A stretch of DNA of 64,000 nucleotides from Terfezia claveryi. Taxonomy: Eukaryota > Ascomycota > Pezizomycetes > Pezizales > Pezizaceae. A program made the translations under genes and the position numbers. The notes beneath the pieces are model-generated. The model saw only the letters and a list, made by a program, of their open reading frames with translations, was not told the DNA's origin and searched no databases. The stretch is taken from positions 62,001 through 126,000 of the forward strand of contig WHUX01000141.1 in NCBI GenBank assembly GCA_015179025.1. Direction: 5' to 3'. Shown piece after piece: positions 1-12,264 of the stretch (within the stretch, counting starts at the first letter, position 1; the number at the start of each line of letters is the position of its first letter).

Positions 1-388
1 AAATTGTAACGGACTGGAGGTTCTTAGATTTAGGGTTACGAGCCTACTACCTAAAAATTGATTCTCGTAAACGTACATGAATAGATGATGTTATAACCTC
101 ATTCCACCACCTGCCACAAGCGAGCCAATTGAATTTTCCATTCCTCGAGCTTGATTGTTGCTTGCTTTTTTGACGGTGAGGCGTGATCTGCGGTGTGCAT
201 GCAAGCTTGCCAGTTCCAAGTATCAAGGCCAATGAATTCTGGTCTGCACGCTGCATACAAGACAATCATACCGAGTAGACTAGTACCCTTCCGTACTGTA
301 CATCTGAAGATCCCGATCACGGGCCGCGCCGCCAACTGGAATGGGCATCGCAAGTGTCTGATCTGAAGTGCATGAATTCTTCTCCAGT
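1..388. other. Spacer, nothing recognised
   Basis: I see no conserved coding frame, RNA gene or repeat here. The small open frames have no recognisable motif. Confidence 0.5.
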
Positions 389-1372
389 TTTTTTTTTTTT
401 TTTAAGTCGTACGTCTATGGAGCCTAAGGCTATGAGACGGCCCCGTTCCCTCATCTTAAAAGACTCGGTAAATCCACGGGACAACGGATTGCATAAACGC
501 CCAGCCTCCAGAACCAAAGAAACGCAGCCGAAAAAACCCCTTCCTCCCCCACCACGCCCCCCACGGGCCCATCCCCAATGAAGATGTCCTCCTCTACCAC
601 GCCCCCTCCCAGCCCTCCCCTACCCCCGAGCATCCTGCTCACACCAGGTCCAAATTGGCGAAGAAGGTCTCGGCCAAGTCTTCTACAACTTCCTTGCCCC
701 CGTCCTTCACCTTCTTTGCCCACCTCCTCCTGTCATCCACCTCCTGCTATGTGCTCCACCTTCTACCTAACCCCTCTCCATGCGCACAGGCCAAGGCCAC
801 ATGCCTGCCTGTCTCTGTTTGTTCCCCACACTTTCGGCAACCAGGTTCAACCGTGTCGTCCAACTTGGCACGCCAGGATTGAAGGTTACCCTTCTCCGGC
901 CTGCAGTGGACGTAGTTGACCCTCGCCCTCCTTCCCAGTCCCGCCCCCATCACCTTCCTCTCTTTCTCCCTCCTTCTTTTCCATTCTTGGCTGACGCCCC
1001 CCTCTGTAACCACTGGGTCTTCAGGATCTTCCTCCTCTGCCCCAGCCTTTGCCAGCAGGTCGGCCTGTTCGTTCCCAGGGATCCCCACATGAGCCTTAAC
1101 CCACCCAAGTCTCACTGCCCCCCTGCCCAATCTTTCCTGCCTCTCCTTAATGTGCCTAATTGTATTGACCAACTCGGTAGTCCTCGCCTTCCCCCTCCCT
1201 CCTGCATTCTTGATTGCTCTAATGGCTCAGACAGGATAAGCATTTTCCACTCTAGATCTGTCATTTCCAGGCCTTTTCTATGCCGGCGACCTCCCCGTCC
1301 CACACCGTGCACATACGGCCTAGCCCTGTACTCCCTTCTATATTTCTTCCTTGAGAAAGAACTGTGAAACTC
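389..1372 (-). mobile_element. LINE relic (family A): RNase H, CCHC knuckle, 3' tail
   Basis: This is the 3' end of a Tad-like non-LTR retrotransposon read on the minus strand. The frame at 747-1172 has the RNase H signature WVKAHVGIPGNEQADLLAK, followed by a C-terminal zinc knuckle of CX2CX8HX4C form (CRKCGEQTETGRH and the Cys 5 residues after that His). The upstream half of RNase H (SDS-like and AIKNAG blocks, about 1180-1340) is present but frameshifted. After the ORF the 3' UTR runs to a conserved terminal box (GCCGTCTCATAGCC on minus) and a poly(A) seen as 15 T at 389-403. Reverse transcriptase and endonuclease domains are absent. The same tail box recurs near 2440, 25740 and 35040, so the family is repeated. 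The element is inactive. Confidence 0.8.
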
Positions 1373-1850
1373 GCGGATAAGAACTGAAATGAATGACCTC
1401 CGAAAAAGTTGTGACTGGATGAAAGGGACTGAAATAACAAAAGGGACTCGTAAAAGTAACTCTCCGTCAATTGTACTAGGTTAGCTCGTGATATAAGAAC
1501 TTGAAAAAGGCTTCCGTAGCCTCGTATGTCTCTTCCCCCTCCTTTCTCCATTCCGGTTTGTCAAGCTCTTCCCAACAGCGTTTTTCTCCTAAAAGGTCTC
1601 CCCGGGAGCGGTCAAAGCGTGGGCAATTGAAGACGATGTGTGCTCCTGTCTCCGATGGATGACCGCAAACGCACTCTGCTGACTCTGCTTTGCCGATGTG
1701 ATGCAGCCAGCTCTTCTGGGGACCTCTGTTTGTTCGTAGCCACGTATAGGCTGATATACAGTTCAGGTCGAGGCGCGCACTGATACAATTTGTACGTAAT
1801 TCTAGCCCCATCGACCATCGACCGGTCAATCGCTGTAACTGTGGGCATTG
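1373..1850 (-). mobile_element. LINE relic (family B): C-terminal end of ORF2
   Basis: The minus-strand frame 1476-1829 is the C-terminal part of a second LINE ORF2. It has a cysteine/histidine knuckle (CVCGHPSETGAH, then C 5 residues on) and a C-terminal tail ending YHELT just before the stop. The same tail (GEKRxWEELDxPEWRKEGEE) is found on the plus strand at 8247-8357, which identifies it as a repeated family distinct from family A. No RT domain is left. The downstream 3' UTR is cut short near the edge of the family A copy, so the order of insertion is unclear. Confidence 0.75.
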
Positions 1851-2416
1851 TGCAGCAACATTTGGCTCGTGCTAGTCGAACGTGTGCCGCACGAGCTTAG
1901 CATGAGCTAATTCCAAGCCATTTAGGCCTCCGGACTTTTCCCTGTTTAACAATGGATACTTGGATAAACTTGAATGATTTGGGGCATGTAGACATCTATT
2001 CATAATGATGATGCAATATTGCCAATGCCTTTGTAATTGAGGGATATCAGGGGTGGCCGTCAAGCTGCATGCATGGGTACCCACATGCAGCATATGTAAA
2101 TAAGTTATGCATATCTCCCAATTTAAGTACCAGTTCTAGAGATGTGATCCTTCCCAAGCCACTTCATACATCCCTCAGCAGTTCAAACGAACCTAATCTG
2201 TAGGATTACTTTGGCTCAGCTGGTTGATATAGTAAGTAATTGGTAGGAAGAACATATGCCGTTGGAACGTTACCAGAAAACATAAGACTGCAGGCGTCAT
2301 TCAAATCGTCAGGCTTTCTATAAGCTTCTCAATTCGGAGGACAGTAGAGTCCCAATTTAGACCATAGTTTTGTCCTTATGTTTGCCTAAAAGCAACAACA
2401 GGCCAAAAAAAAATTC
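1851..2416. other. Spacer, nothing recognised
   Basis: No recognisable gene, RNA or repeat. Base composition is even and frames are short. Confidence 0.5.
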
Positions 2417-2459
2417 TTTTTTTGGAAGTCTGTTGCCATAGGCTAGGCTATGAGACGGC
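2417..2459 (-). mobile_element. Minute LINE family A tail fragment
   Basis: The stretch holds the family A terminal box (GGCTATGAGACGGC on plus) next to a T run, the arrangement seen at 389-450 on the minus strand. Only about 43 bp of the element is present. I could not find a clear target-site duplication. Confidence 0.55.
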
Positions 2460-3190
2460 GGCCTGAACATGTAGGCATGCCAATTTGTCAACAATGGACC
2501 TCGAAGATAAGAAAAGCGGGAAGCAAGTTGGTGCCACAAACAGCTCCATATGTGATTAAAAGATTTTGAGCTGAACCCATGACGATCGCCCAATTCTTCA
2601 CCAATCGCACAGAAACCTAGCGGCTGAGCTCCTCAGCTGAACTATTCCGTCAAACGAACTAGTAATTCCCATGACTGTGCAGCTCGCATCCTCTTACGTA
2701 GTAGATGAATCGGCAATGCCTAATACACTGTGTTTTCTTACTACTTTCTGTTAGAATGCCGTGCAGGTAATTCCGCCCATACCTAGGACATTTTAACACC
2801 CCTGCTCGGCACATATGTACCTATATTACTTTCAACACGAATTATTCACTAATTAACGTCTGAATATGAAAAACAGCTAGCTATACAGCTGCTTCTAAGG
2901 AGAGTTATGTTGTCAGGAAGTGTTGAAAAAAAAAAGAATGAGCTTAATGCATTTGAGAGTATAGTGGACAAAGCAGTGCTAATGACAAAGTAGGTACAAT
3001 ACAAGAGAATTCAATGCAACTCCATATACAGGATATAGTATTAGTTGCCCCATTGGTGAATCTTTCGTCTTGGTTTGTCGTACAAGACTACCTAGGGCCA
3101 GCCGCAGGCTTTTGCACTGGGGTCCTTCCATTTGCAGAATGCAGTCATAATCCTACGGAGTGTGGGTGGAGTTATCTCGGGCCCTAGCCA
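2460..3190. other. Spacer upstream of the lectin gene
   Basis: No coding frame or repeat recognised. The last part must include the lectin promoter region, of which only the TATA box below is identifiable by eye. Confidence 0.5.
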
Positions 3191-3200
3191 CTGTAGCTTA

Positions 3201-3206
3201 TATAAA
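3201..3206 (+). promoter_or_regulatory. TATA box of the lectin gene
   Basis: TATAAA in the context CTTATATAAAGGAGG, 141 bp upstream of the lectin start codon. A CT- and AC-rich leader follows, as is usual for strongly expressed fungal genes. Placement is inferred from position only. Confidence 0.5.
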
Positions 3207-3295
3207 GGAGGAGTTCCCGGCACTACAGCGAATTGGCCTCTCTCATTGCCAAACCAAAGAATTAGGACACTCTTGAGCATTGTCAGTTATCTTGA

Positions 3296-3772
<477 letters not shown>

Positions 3773-5395
3773 TGAGCTGTGTGCTTGTCGCAGGGATGGA
3801 TCGCGATCGGTAAGCCCCTTAAGCTTGTTCCCCTTATATTCTTTGGGACCCTAGTAGCCTTTTAGCTAATTTTGGAAAGACAGGCCTCTATTCCACTCGT
3901 ATGGCGAAGGACTTGTTGGATGGTTTTTATTTATTTCCTGTCATTGTGGCTTTGCATGTTGGTAGCTTTTCCTAACTGCTGGTACAATGATGCTTGTTTT
4001 GAGGCTGTACTCTGTCGCAGTTATGATGGGAAAGAGAAAGGGAATAAAAAAAAAAAAACTTTTATGTTAACTTGGTATTTTTGACACTTTCTGCTAAGGA
4101 GGAATGGAAATTGACTCTTGAGCTTATTGGTTCCTTGATATCATGTGAGAAATGGTTACGGAGTAGTTGCGCGCCACGATGCTGTGGTTATAGTTCCCAC
4201 AACCGTTCAGGGGAGTGAATCCGTTTGGAAGACCGAAATGAGACCCACGTAAACAGCCTGAAGGTTTTACCTACTTAAGTAAGGCCACCGATCGATGCTC
4301 ACGAAAAACAGCCCCAGCCCTACCACGCAGCGGAATCCTCTACGAGGGTCTGATCGAGACTAAGCGGAATATCCTGTGGGAATGTCTTCGACTTGAGGGT
4401 TGCAACCCAACTACGAATATCTACATACGGTAGGCCGTTTTAAGACATGGCTGCCTCTCTGGGACAGAAGCTAAACCTTTCTTGGCAGTCTTGATTTTTG
4501 GGCAGAAATCCGCTCCGCAATCCATTTTAACCAGACTAGGTACCGTACTACGTCGCCCTTCAAGCCGGGCGGGATTGGCTATACCACTTGGCGGCTACTG
4601 AGCTGAATACTTAGGTATATAGGCGACATAGATGGAGGCTTGGCCGGCCTTGTCATTGAGGGTCATATTCATATTAGCATAGACTTAAAGAATAGAAGCT
4701 CAGCCCACACACACCAAAGTCAGCCTAAGTGTATGCATAAATAAGAATACAACCATATGGTATGTATAACATACCCCAAAGAGGACACTTGTTTGCTCAA
4801 ATCCATACATACCAGTCTACGGGCTTAATTTTCATATTTTTCGCTCAGTTAGTATGCATATGATGTAGAATGGGTTCATACAGTATTTGTCCAACTTGAA
4901 AGCTACATATACCAAATTGCATAGAAGTGATAAGAATACACTCCCAGGCTATCGGAACAAACTGCGACTTGAACTTGAACATTTATACCACCATTATCCA
5001 TGCTATAGCTAGCAATAGGATCTCTGATTCCAACAAATGGAGTGCAATTGCAACGAAACTCCTGCAGGCTCTTACGCTTCTTCTTTGCTTCGCTTATAAT
5101 GAACAATAGTGAAGTCTGGGTGTCCGTTTCCAAAAAAAAATATACGATGGAGTCATTTGCATGGGAATCCATACAACCAAGGAAGGGAACTTAAAGATAC
5201 TTACCCAAGTACAGCCGAACTTGCCAGATGTGCTTTCCATACAAACAACCATGCTATTCAGATCCTAGACCGCCAGGTGGAATTGAGTGTGGGTTTCCGG
5301 TTTCTGCTTGGGACAGACTCCCTCTTGCCGAGAATGGAGGCCTTGTCCCTGCACTCGTGTGGGTACATTACCTTTTCCTACGATTTCATTGAATA
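3773..5395. other. Spacer downstream of the lectin gene
   Basis: The first 300 bp should hold the lectin 3' UTR and poly(A) site. Beyond that I see no gene, tRNA or recognisable repeat. A phrase near 4380-4430 faintly resembles 5S rRNA but does not fit it along its length. Confidence 0.5.
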
Positions 5396-5633
5396 GCCTG
5401 GATATCCGCGTGCAAACAAGTCCTGATATTAGCATCCAAATCAGCCTACCCATCTCATCCATATAAGCCTAGAATTCGCAGAACAAATCAACCTCGACAT
5501 CCGCGTGCAATGAGCCTAGAATTCAGCGTGCAAATAAATCTAGATACCAGCGTCCGTATAAGCCCAGAATTCAGCGTCCAAATCAGCCTGGATATCCGCG
5601 TGCAAATGAGCCTCGACATCCATGTGCAAATGA
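5396..5633 (+). repeat. 24-bp minisatellite, about ten units
   Basis: About ten direct units of 23-24 bp with consensus like GCCTAGAATTCAGCGTGCAA plus four bases. Units vary, for example ATATCCGCGTGC versus ATTCAGCGTCC, but keep the 24-bp phase. One plus frame (from 5510) reads through five units as an 8-residue repeat of the type SLDIRVQ with an alternating hydrophobic pattern. The minus frame is also open. I cannot tell whether either frame is translated; no gene context supports it. Confidence 0.75.
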
Positions 5634-6267
5634 GCCCCCAAACCAGCCTGAATTCGCATGCAACGTGCAAGGTTCTTGGTTCTTGGCACTGACACATGCC
5701 TTTAAGCCTACTAAATCCCAGAAAACCCAATAGAGAGGTTTGCACCCTTGCGCGCTAGCTATCTTATAACCCAGCAAGCACAGTGAGCACAAAAGAGTGG
5801 AAACAGAGGTTTTGCAGTCCTGAGAATATCTCTCGTACTATCTCTCCTTAGTAATCATCAATATGCAACCAACATAGAGTACCTACCATACATGCTTATG
5901 TGCGGGGCAGGCCATCCATGCAGAGTCTTCATGACGAGAATGATGACTAGACACCTGTCAATCACATATGAGCATAAGAACTGGGCATGAGGGGAAGCGA
6001 AATGGGTGGAATCAGCGGTTAAAACAATTTGGACGATATGCCAGGTGTGCGAAAGAAGCACTTTGCATATTGCTCTACCAGCTACATATTTTGTTGCATA
6101 TAGAGCTTGTGATCTGCAAACATACCGGTACGTGGTACATATCTTGCTGCCAAGGTGAGACTTTAACCCTGTTCAGAAGTTTGTTATGAAAGATAGACTG
6201 TGCCAACCAGACTAGATAGACTTAGGAATCCAAGAGATATTCTCTGACTATCGATAGTCAAAGAATA
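5634..6267. other. Spacer, nothing recognised
   Basis: No gene or repeat recognised between the minisatellite and the TIR element. Confidence 0.5.
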
Positions 6268-6779
6268 GAGGGATTTTGTACACCCTGGTCAGCCATTAAG
6301 CAAGTTATTATGGCTTATCTAGCTAACCAGGCTAGACGTAGTTCAATTTTGCAGAATAATAAAAAATACTTGCAACAAAAACATCAAAATATACCCGTAT
6401 CAGATGCACAACCAACAGCGACAGCTCCTTTTGGTAGTAATATTGATGATAATGCTTCAGAGAAGGCTTAAATGGCACCGCACATGATTGCTTGCCTCCA
6501 ACAGCTCAATATACCTCCGCTACCGTCTATCTATACCTTTTGAACAAGCGATATAGACACTTTGCTGCTGTATTTTTGTTTGTTTTTTTGTTTGTTTACA
6601 TCCTTAAAATAGTATAAGGACAGAGATTTTTTCCGTCACTAATAGTGACAGACTAGTGGAGAATCCTTAAGCACGAGCATGGGTTATGCAGACAGTCTAG
6701 CCTACTTAGCAACGTTGCTGTGGGAACAACACTAAATAGAGGCAGAGTTAAGGACTGACCAGGGTGTACAAAATCCCTC
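6268..6779. mobile_element. 512-bp TIR element, TA target duplication
   Basis: A perfect 25-bp terminal inverted repeat (begins GAGGGATTTTGTACACCC) is found at 6268-6292 and, inverted, at 6755-6779. Each end is flanked by TA (6266-6267 and 6780-6781), the hallmark of Tc1/mariner/pogo insertions. Inside, a plus frame of about 60 codons around 6295-6471 ends at a stop, which may be the tail of a lost transposase. It has no catalytic motif, so the element is best called a non-autonomous derivative. Confidence 0.8.
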
Positions 6780-6789
6780 TAATATCTTT

Positions 6790-6889
6790 TGATCCCTGCG
6801 ATCCTTAAGCACAAACCCAGTACGTGCGTTAGTTAGTCGCGTTGCTGTGGTTACAAGCTATTCTACAGGGTTGCAAAACCTCTCTAATA
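6790..6889. mobile_element. Partial second copy of the TIR element's right end
   Basis: Directly after the element, ATCCTTAAGCAC, GTTGCTGTGG and a degenerate terminal repeat (CAGGGTTGCAAAACCTCTC) repeat the order found at 6664-6779. Both copies end in the same TAATATC flank. It looks like a diverged tandem right-end fragment. Confidence 0.5.
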
Positions 6890-8202
6890 TCGAGAAACAA
6901 AACCCACAAATTACTATCAATCGGCTTCCTTGGCAATTCCTACGGTCCTCGTACTCGCTCTAGACACGAAAGACATGTCCGTCGACTTCCTCAAGAATAA
7001 GACGGATGTAATCTTGGAGATACTCCGAGGCTTCAGATTTTCGTTGCCGACCCCTTTATTGTAAAAGAGTCACCAAATCTCCGGCGTTATTATTGCGACG
7101 ACTTCCATCCCAATCGACAAAGAGTGAATCTCTGCCGTGAGCCAGGCATGCCGACATCTCTTTCAATGAAAGCTGTCAGACTCAAGTTTGTTTGAACCTG
7201 CAAGCATGATATACAACCCAGACTACCCAGGGGATGGGGGCCAACTTTGTGAAGCTGGAATTACGTTTACGAGGATTTCAGATGGGTGGTTGGGCTACAT
7301 CGGCGACGTGAATGACGACGTGAGTATCTAGAACGTCATCCTCGCAATGATTTATAAGGCTTAGCTCGGAAACATAACAACTTCTTCTTTCTCATTCATG
7401 AGCATTTTGTGAAGCTATCTACTTTGCTACATGTGTATAAATTTGAAATGTGAAACGCAGAGGCTGACAAATAAGAAGACGGTGTATCCCCAATGCGTGA
7501 AGGAAGACTGTGTGTGTGGGTGTATTAAATTTCCGAGATAAGCGAGGCAGACTTTTTTATTTCTTCGAGACCAACTACCGTTATGTCGTTTACGTGTTTG
7601 TATTTTCAAGTTGAATGACCCACGGCCTGCCAATGTCATTAACTATTTATCCCATATTGTGACGGTGCAAATCTGACCGGTGGTGGGGGTACCTGATTTG
7701 GTAATGGTCAAGTGATATGTTCCAATTCAATACACGGGTGGTGTGACGAACCCCGCTTAAATTTAGAGACAAACTCCATGACTTCTGACCTGCCTCTTAC
7801 TGTCTACTCCTCTGGTACTTATGTAAGTCCCTCTCTGATATATTCTTCACCTTACACACCCACCTGTATGAGAAACTCCTACGATTCCCATCTACCCCCC
7901 ATGCTTCGCTCCTGGCACACGCTTAACCTACAGTTAACCTCACCTGTGTAACTCGAGTCCCCCCACTGAATACAGTAGACTCTCGATATAAAAGCATATC
8001 GGTGCATCATATATGGATGCGTGGTCACAGTGGCGGTGCCGGCCGCGATGAGAAACACTCGGAAGAACCTTTGGACCCAGTATCAATAGCAACGGTGATG
8101 ATAGTGTATGTGGACTAAGTCCGAAGCCTCTGCCGTATCGCGAATACTCTCGCAACCCTAATCTATACACACCACAGAAGCACACATCTCACCATCTACC
8201 AC
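6890..8202. other. Spacer; isolated TIR-like motif near 7974
   Basis: No gene recognised. CAGTAGACTCTCGATATAA at about 7974-7992 resembles the terminal repeat of fungal Tc1/pogo elements, but I found no matching inverted partner nearby. Confidence 0.4.
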
Positions 8203-8644
8203 ATAATTTTTCCCGCTTCAGACGCATCAGATTATCCCTTCTGGGGGAGAAGCGCAGCTGGGAAGAACTGGATAGCCCAGAATGGAGAAAAGAGGGAGAG
8301 GAGTCGTTTGAGGCAACGGAGGCCTTTTTCAACGCAATATACCACGAGCTCACATAGGGTTCGACAGTAGTGGTCTTCAAAGAGAAGGGATCATTTTCAA
8401 ATAGGGTACCTTCACGAGTTCTTTATTTCTTGCGATGTTTATGTTTTCAGGAGTTCACTCGGGTACGACATTTCTTAGCCATCACGAGTTCACTAAGTAA
8501 TAAGTACCTCTGTAGTTATGTGTATCTAGCGTGCGTGGGTCTGGCAGATTAAACTTGCTCTACCCCTGAATCCACCCGGGTTTCCGAGTGACTCCTCATG
8601 GGCCCCCTAACGGGACCGCATAGGAGTAACAAGTAAAAAAAAAA
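8203..8644 (+). mobile_element. 5'-truncated LINE family B insertion with TSD
   Basis: A 442-bp insertion carrying the last part of LINE ORF2 (the frame ends YHELT then stop at about 8357), a 3' UTR, a conserved 3' stem-loop box (CCCCCTAACGGGACCGCATA) and a poly(A) run. It is flanked by an imperfect 14-bp target-site duplication, TCACCATCTACCAC at 8189-8202 and TCATCATCTACCAC at 8645-8658 (one mismatch). The tail marks family B, since the same ORF end occurs at 1476 and the same 3' box at 33954 and 35540. No RT is retained, so it is dead on arrival. Confidence 0.85.
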
Positions 8645-9506
8645 TCATCATCTACCACGATGTCCCTGTATACCATACCTAGTCCGAGGATACAGTACCA
8701 AAGGGCCAGAGTCAGCAGCTGCATTCCTATAACCAAACCCACCGCGATCCGCAACACTGAAGTCCCTCTCTACGATCACTCCTTCAAGCTTGGCAAACTC
8801 ACCATCCCCCTCAATACAATCACCTCCCTCCACGCCAAATCTAAACCCGGAGTCAGCAATATCTTCCACCACCTCCTTACCAGGCCCCCCTACCCCTGCA
8901 CTTCACCTGAAAATTGCCCCTCAGCAGTTCCTCCACACCCCTCGGCCAATCTGGAACGTGCGGGGCAAATTACAGGGAAAGTGTGTGAGTTGAAGGTGGA
9001 TTGTGGAAACTATATTCTTGCGGCTTTGGCAGCTAGTGTGAAACAGGGGAGGAGAGTTGTTAATCACTGTGGACTAAAAGTAGGCTGATGAACATACACC
9101 AGTTTTTATTTTGCAGGCGATAGTGTCTTAACATTGTTTTACTTTGTAGGGAAGGGAAGGCTAAGTACACTTGTGAATTGTGTAAAAATGGTTTAACCAT
9201 AAACTTTGGTTACCCTGAAGTCAATCTTTAGTCTCAGTCCACATACACAGGCGCTACCACATATGTACTCCGTACGGAGTATTATGTGGCAGATGTATGC
9301 AATTCACCCAATTTCAAGGGTACATCTATATAGGCATATATATCTAGATCACAAGTCAGATGGATCCACCAGCTCGAGCTCACATAAATAATCACTTAGT
9401 TGCTCAGCACGTATTTCACACTAGCATAATATAACTGGAGAGCAAGGGATACATCCAGATCAATGCATGCAAGGATGATCACCCACAGAGACCCCGCTTT
9501 TGTTAC
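8645..9506. other. Spacer with an unassigned 142-codon open frame
   Basis: A plus frame at 8660-9088 starts just after the LINE TSD. I recognise no family in it and the minus strand is open over part of the same stretch, so neither can be supported as a gene. A near-perfect inverted repeat lies at 9257-9289. Confidence 0.35.
9257..9289. repeat. 33-bp inverted repeat around TACTCCGTACGGAGTA
   Basis: The perfect 16-bp palindrome TACTCCGTACGGAGTA (9266-9281) is extended on both sides by CCACATA and TATGTGG with a one-base bulge. It would form a strong hairpin or could be a two-fold protein site. The half-site TACTCCGTA recurs near 28568. Confidence 0.7.
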
Positions 9507-10904
9507 ATGTTTCGACGGACAATTAGAGTTGAAAAAAATATTCATATTAGCAATGACATGTTAACTATCCTATATATATTCGACTTGGAATATCAAAACC
9601 AATGTCTGGCTTCGAGATACCCGGCGTTATACTCGCCGCCCCGGGGATCCCGACCTCTGTCTAAATATGCACAGATACTTTGCGACAAAGTCGAATTATA
9701 TCGATACCTTGACCTCCAATTGAACGAAAACATCTCCGGATTTCAGACCACCGCATCAAGATCCAAACCGAGTTTCAATTTGTCAAAGCTATCGCTCATA
9801 AACTCTAACCTGAAGTCCTATAGCATTTTTTGCTCTTGCTAAAGCAGTTAGTGGGAACCTCGAAGCGGCAATTCACCTCCTGGATTCTTTGTATGGCAGG
9901 GGGACTGACTCGTGGCGACAGAAAGTTAAAGTGGTAATGGGAGGGTTCTCAGGGGTAAAGAAAGTGATTGATGAACTTGATGAATGGCAAGGGTGATTTT
10001 CAAACTACCTTATGCTGGAAACCTTGACCTTAGTTAGAGACAAGATTATTGACACAGCATTGGGGCAATGTAAAGATCGGTGAAGAGAGTCAGGCTTTGG
10101 TCCGTATACAACCTGTGAGGGACGTTTTGAACACGCCACCTCTTCCAAAAAAAACTTGCATTGTCTACAACGTCGACTGAGGGCAGCCTATTCCCAGCGA
10201 ACACTGCTTCCCGATTCTGGGACGAGATTTTGTCCACACCGTCCTTATTGTAAAGTACAAGAGGTTTAACCACACCTGCCTGCGCAGCAACACCCTTAGA
10301 GCAAGCAAGGTACATGGCAAATCTAGCTTCTCATATCGATATCCAAAACCTTGCCCATGTGCTTTCTGCAGGTGATCCGGCTACAATGAATATGCCAAAG
10401 TGCTCCGGTTTTTACAGAATCTAGGACAAACAACGCTTTGAGCTATTCTACGATATCCCTACGCTGGATGGCGCCAATGCCTCTCCACGCACACTGCGAA
10501 ATCTCTTAAGTGCAAAAGAGAATAACCTGGGAGCCTTCCACTCCATCAACAATCGCCTACGCCTTGCCTTTCAGCTTGCCCAGTCGGTGTTATATGTCCA
10601 CACGGCAACATACATTGATGCACAAGAATACCCGCCTGGAAACGATTCTGATTATGGAGCCGCCTGCGAATGCAGATAAGAAAACAAGATACCCATACAC
10701 CATCTGGTACCCTGTTCTTTTCGGGTTCAGCTAAGTCCACGAGATTGAGTTGAGTCCGAATTTATTGGTGACCATGACTGGGAAAAAAACATATACCGCC
10801 ACCCGCAGCGGCAGGGTCTCCACCCCGAAGACAAATATAACATCCTACATGATGTATATAGCCTCGTTGTGCGTCTGCTGGAAATTAGTAATGAGGTCTT
10901 CTAG
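9507..10904 (+). pseudogene. Decayed kinase-like gene of the fungal HET/NLR-associated type
   Basis: Read across three frames, this stretch gives in order a helical N-terminal part (AKAVSGNLEAAIHLLDSLYG near 9843), then YMANLASHIDIQNLAHVLS (about 10311), DKQRFELFYDIP (10421), PRTLRNLL (about 10485), LRLAFQLAQSVLYVHT, HKNTRLETILI (10617) and DWEKNIYRHPQRQG followed by HDVYSL (about 10770-10860). This block order is that of kinase-like domains that follow prion-inhibition (HeLo/LopB-type) N-termini in fungal proteins tied to heterokaryon incompatibility. The usual HRD is HKN, so the family is a pseudokinase even when intact. Here there are at least three frameshifts and an in-frame stop (TAG before DKQRF), so the locus is a pseudogene. 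The N-terminal assignment is weaker than the kinase-like part. Confidence 0.7.
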
Positions 10905-12264
10905 CGGTAAACAGTGACAGGTCTGCCACACCTGCGAGACGGAGATCTCCTGTATACAATAAATAACATCATTTAGTGTAAGTGTGTTACTCTATCGGTT
11001 GGATAGTCAAGGTTATTTACTTCTGTCTGTGTGGATTTACTTATAGAAGCACTGGAAAGTCGTTCCAGCCCTTTTTATGGCTAATCCTTCCGAGTCGAAT
11101 AACAAGTTGATATCTCTTAGTCACTAGACCGGAAATTACGCAGCATACAACACTGAGCCTATAGCGTGCTTTCAAAAGGAGGTATCCACTACTTTTCGAA
11201 TTACCAGACCAGGAGCTGGTGTCTTGTTAGCCGTGTGGCTTCTCACATATACAGCTAGAGAGATACATATGTTAATTACATATGTTATGAGAACTTGGCC
11301 GATGACAGACAAAAAGATTGCCTAATACAATAAAATCTCGCGGCCAAGAAAGTAATAATGTATAAGTACTCTCCAATAAGACGCTGTGCAAGGTCAGGAC
11401 GGATTTGCTATGGGTATAGAATGCAAATAAGAAAGGCATTGTGAAAGTTAGAATGTTCTAGCTCGCACTAGCCATGAAAACTGTAGTTGCTAGTCAACTT
11501 CCAATGTTGTATACAACATCGCCTTTATCTATGCGTGTTTATACACAACATCACCTTTACCTCTGTGAAGGATTGTCTCAACATGCCACCCAAAAGACAA
11601 GGTCTGATCCCAGAAAATACAGTGAAGGGCCGGCTTTGATGATTCCGACAGTACAGAATCTGATATAGAAACTGAGACTTTCCAAGTTCTACCTCATATT
11701 CAGTTATGTGAAGAAATTTTTTGAAAGCATGGCTAGTACAGATGTATCTGGGTGGTGTGTGGGCTATTATGACGGAGGTGATTGTATTTACAACTTTGCA
11801 ACGAAAACATTTGGGTACATCATGCATCAGAAAGTACCTATGATTAAGAATGTAAGGATGATTAAGAAAGTAATCGTGAATAAGATGTGAGGAGAGCTTT
11901 TGGCAAAACTGCCCCTCCGTAAATAAGACTGCAGTTTTGTCCGCGAGATTTTACGGTAGTTGGAATAGGTATGCCGGCCACTTACGGTAACCACAGCACC
12001 TCATTCTCTTGTGGGATAGAGGTCGCCGTGACTCGATATGAATACTTGTGCAAATTGTCCTCTGAACCTATGGGTACGGGGTCGCATTACCTGTAAAATA
12101 GTCAATCATTTAATCACAGTTGTTTGTTAAAGCGAATTCCGGAGGTTTGATATTATTGACTGAGGCTTTGTAATCCTTCAACTGAGATGGAAGCTGAAAT
12201 AATGCAAGATTCGAGAGCTGTTCTGGAGTCACTGCCACTGACTGAGCAGCCGTAGCTATAGTGT
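10905..12264. other. Spacer, nothing firm
   Basis: No gene recognised. A short plus frame around 11590-11720 contains an acidic serine-rich run (DDSDSTESDIETE) broken by stops, perhaps a gene relic without identity. A small inverted pair GCAAAACTGC / GCAGTTTTG lies near 11900-11940. Confidence 0.4.

Noticed and set aside
780..1367. 195-codon plus-strand ORF
   Set aside because: Antisense shadow of the LINE RNase H frame on minus.
4370..4440. 5S rRNA-like phrase (GCAACCCAACTACGA)
   Set aside because: Only a few words match; the order and the box C region of 5S rRNA are not found.
5396..5633. CRISPR-like array
   Set aside because: Units are contiguous 24-bp repeats without spacers, in a eukaryotic genome.
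8660..9088. 142-codon plus ORF after the LINE TSD
   Set aside because: No family recognised, and the opposite strand is open too. Not enough to call a gene.
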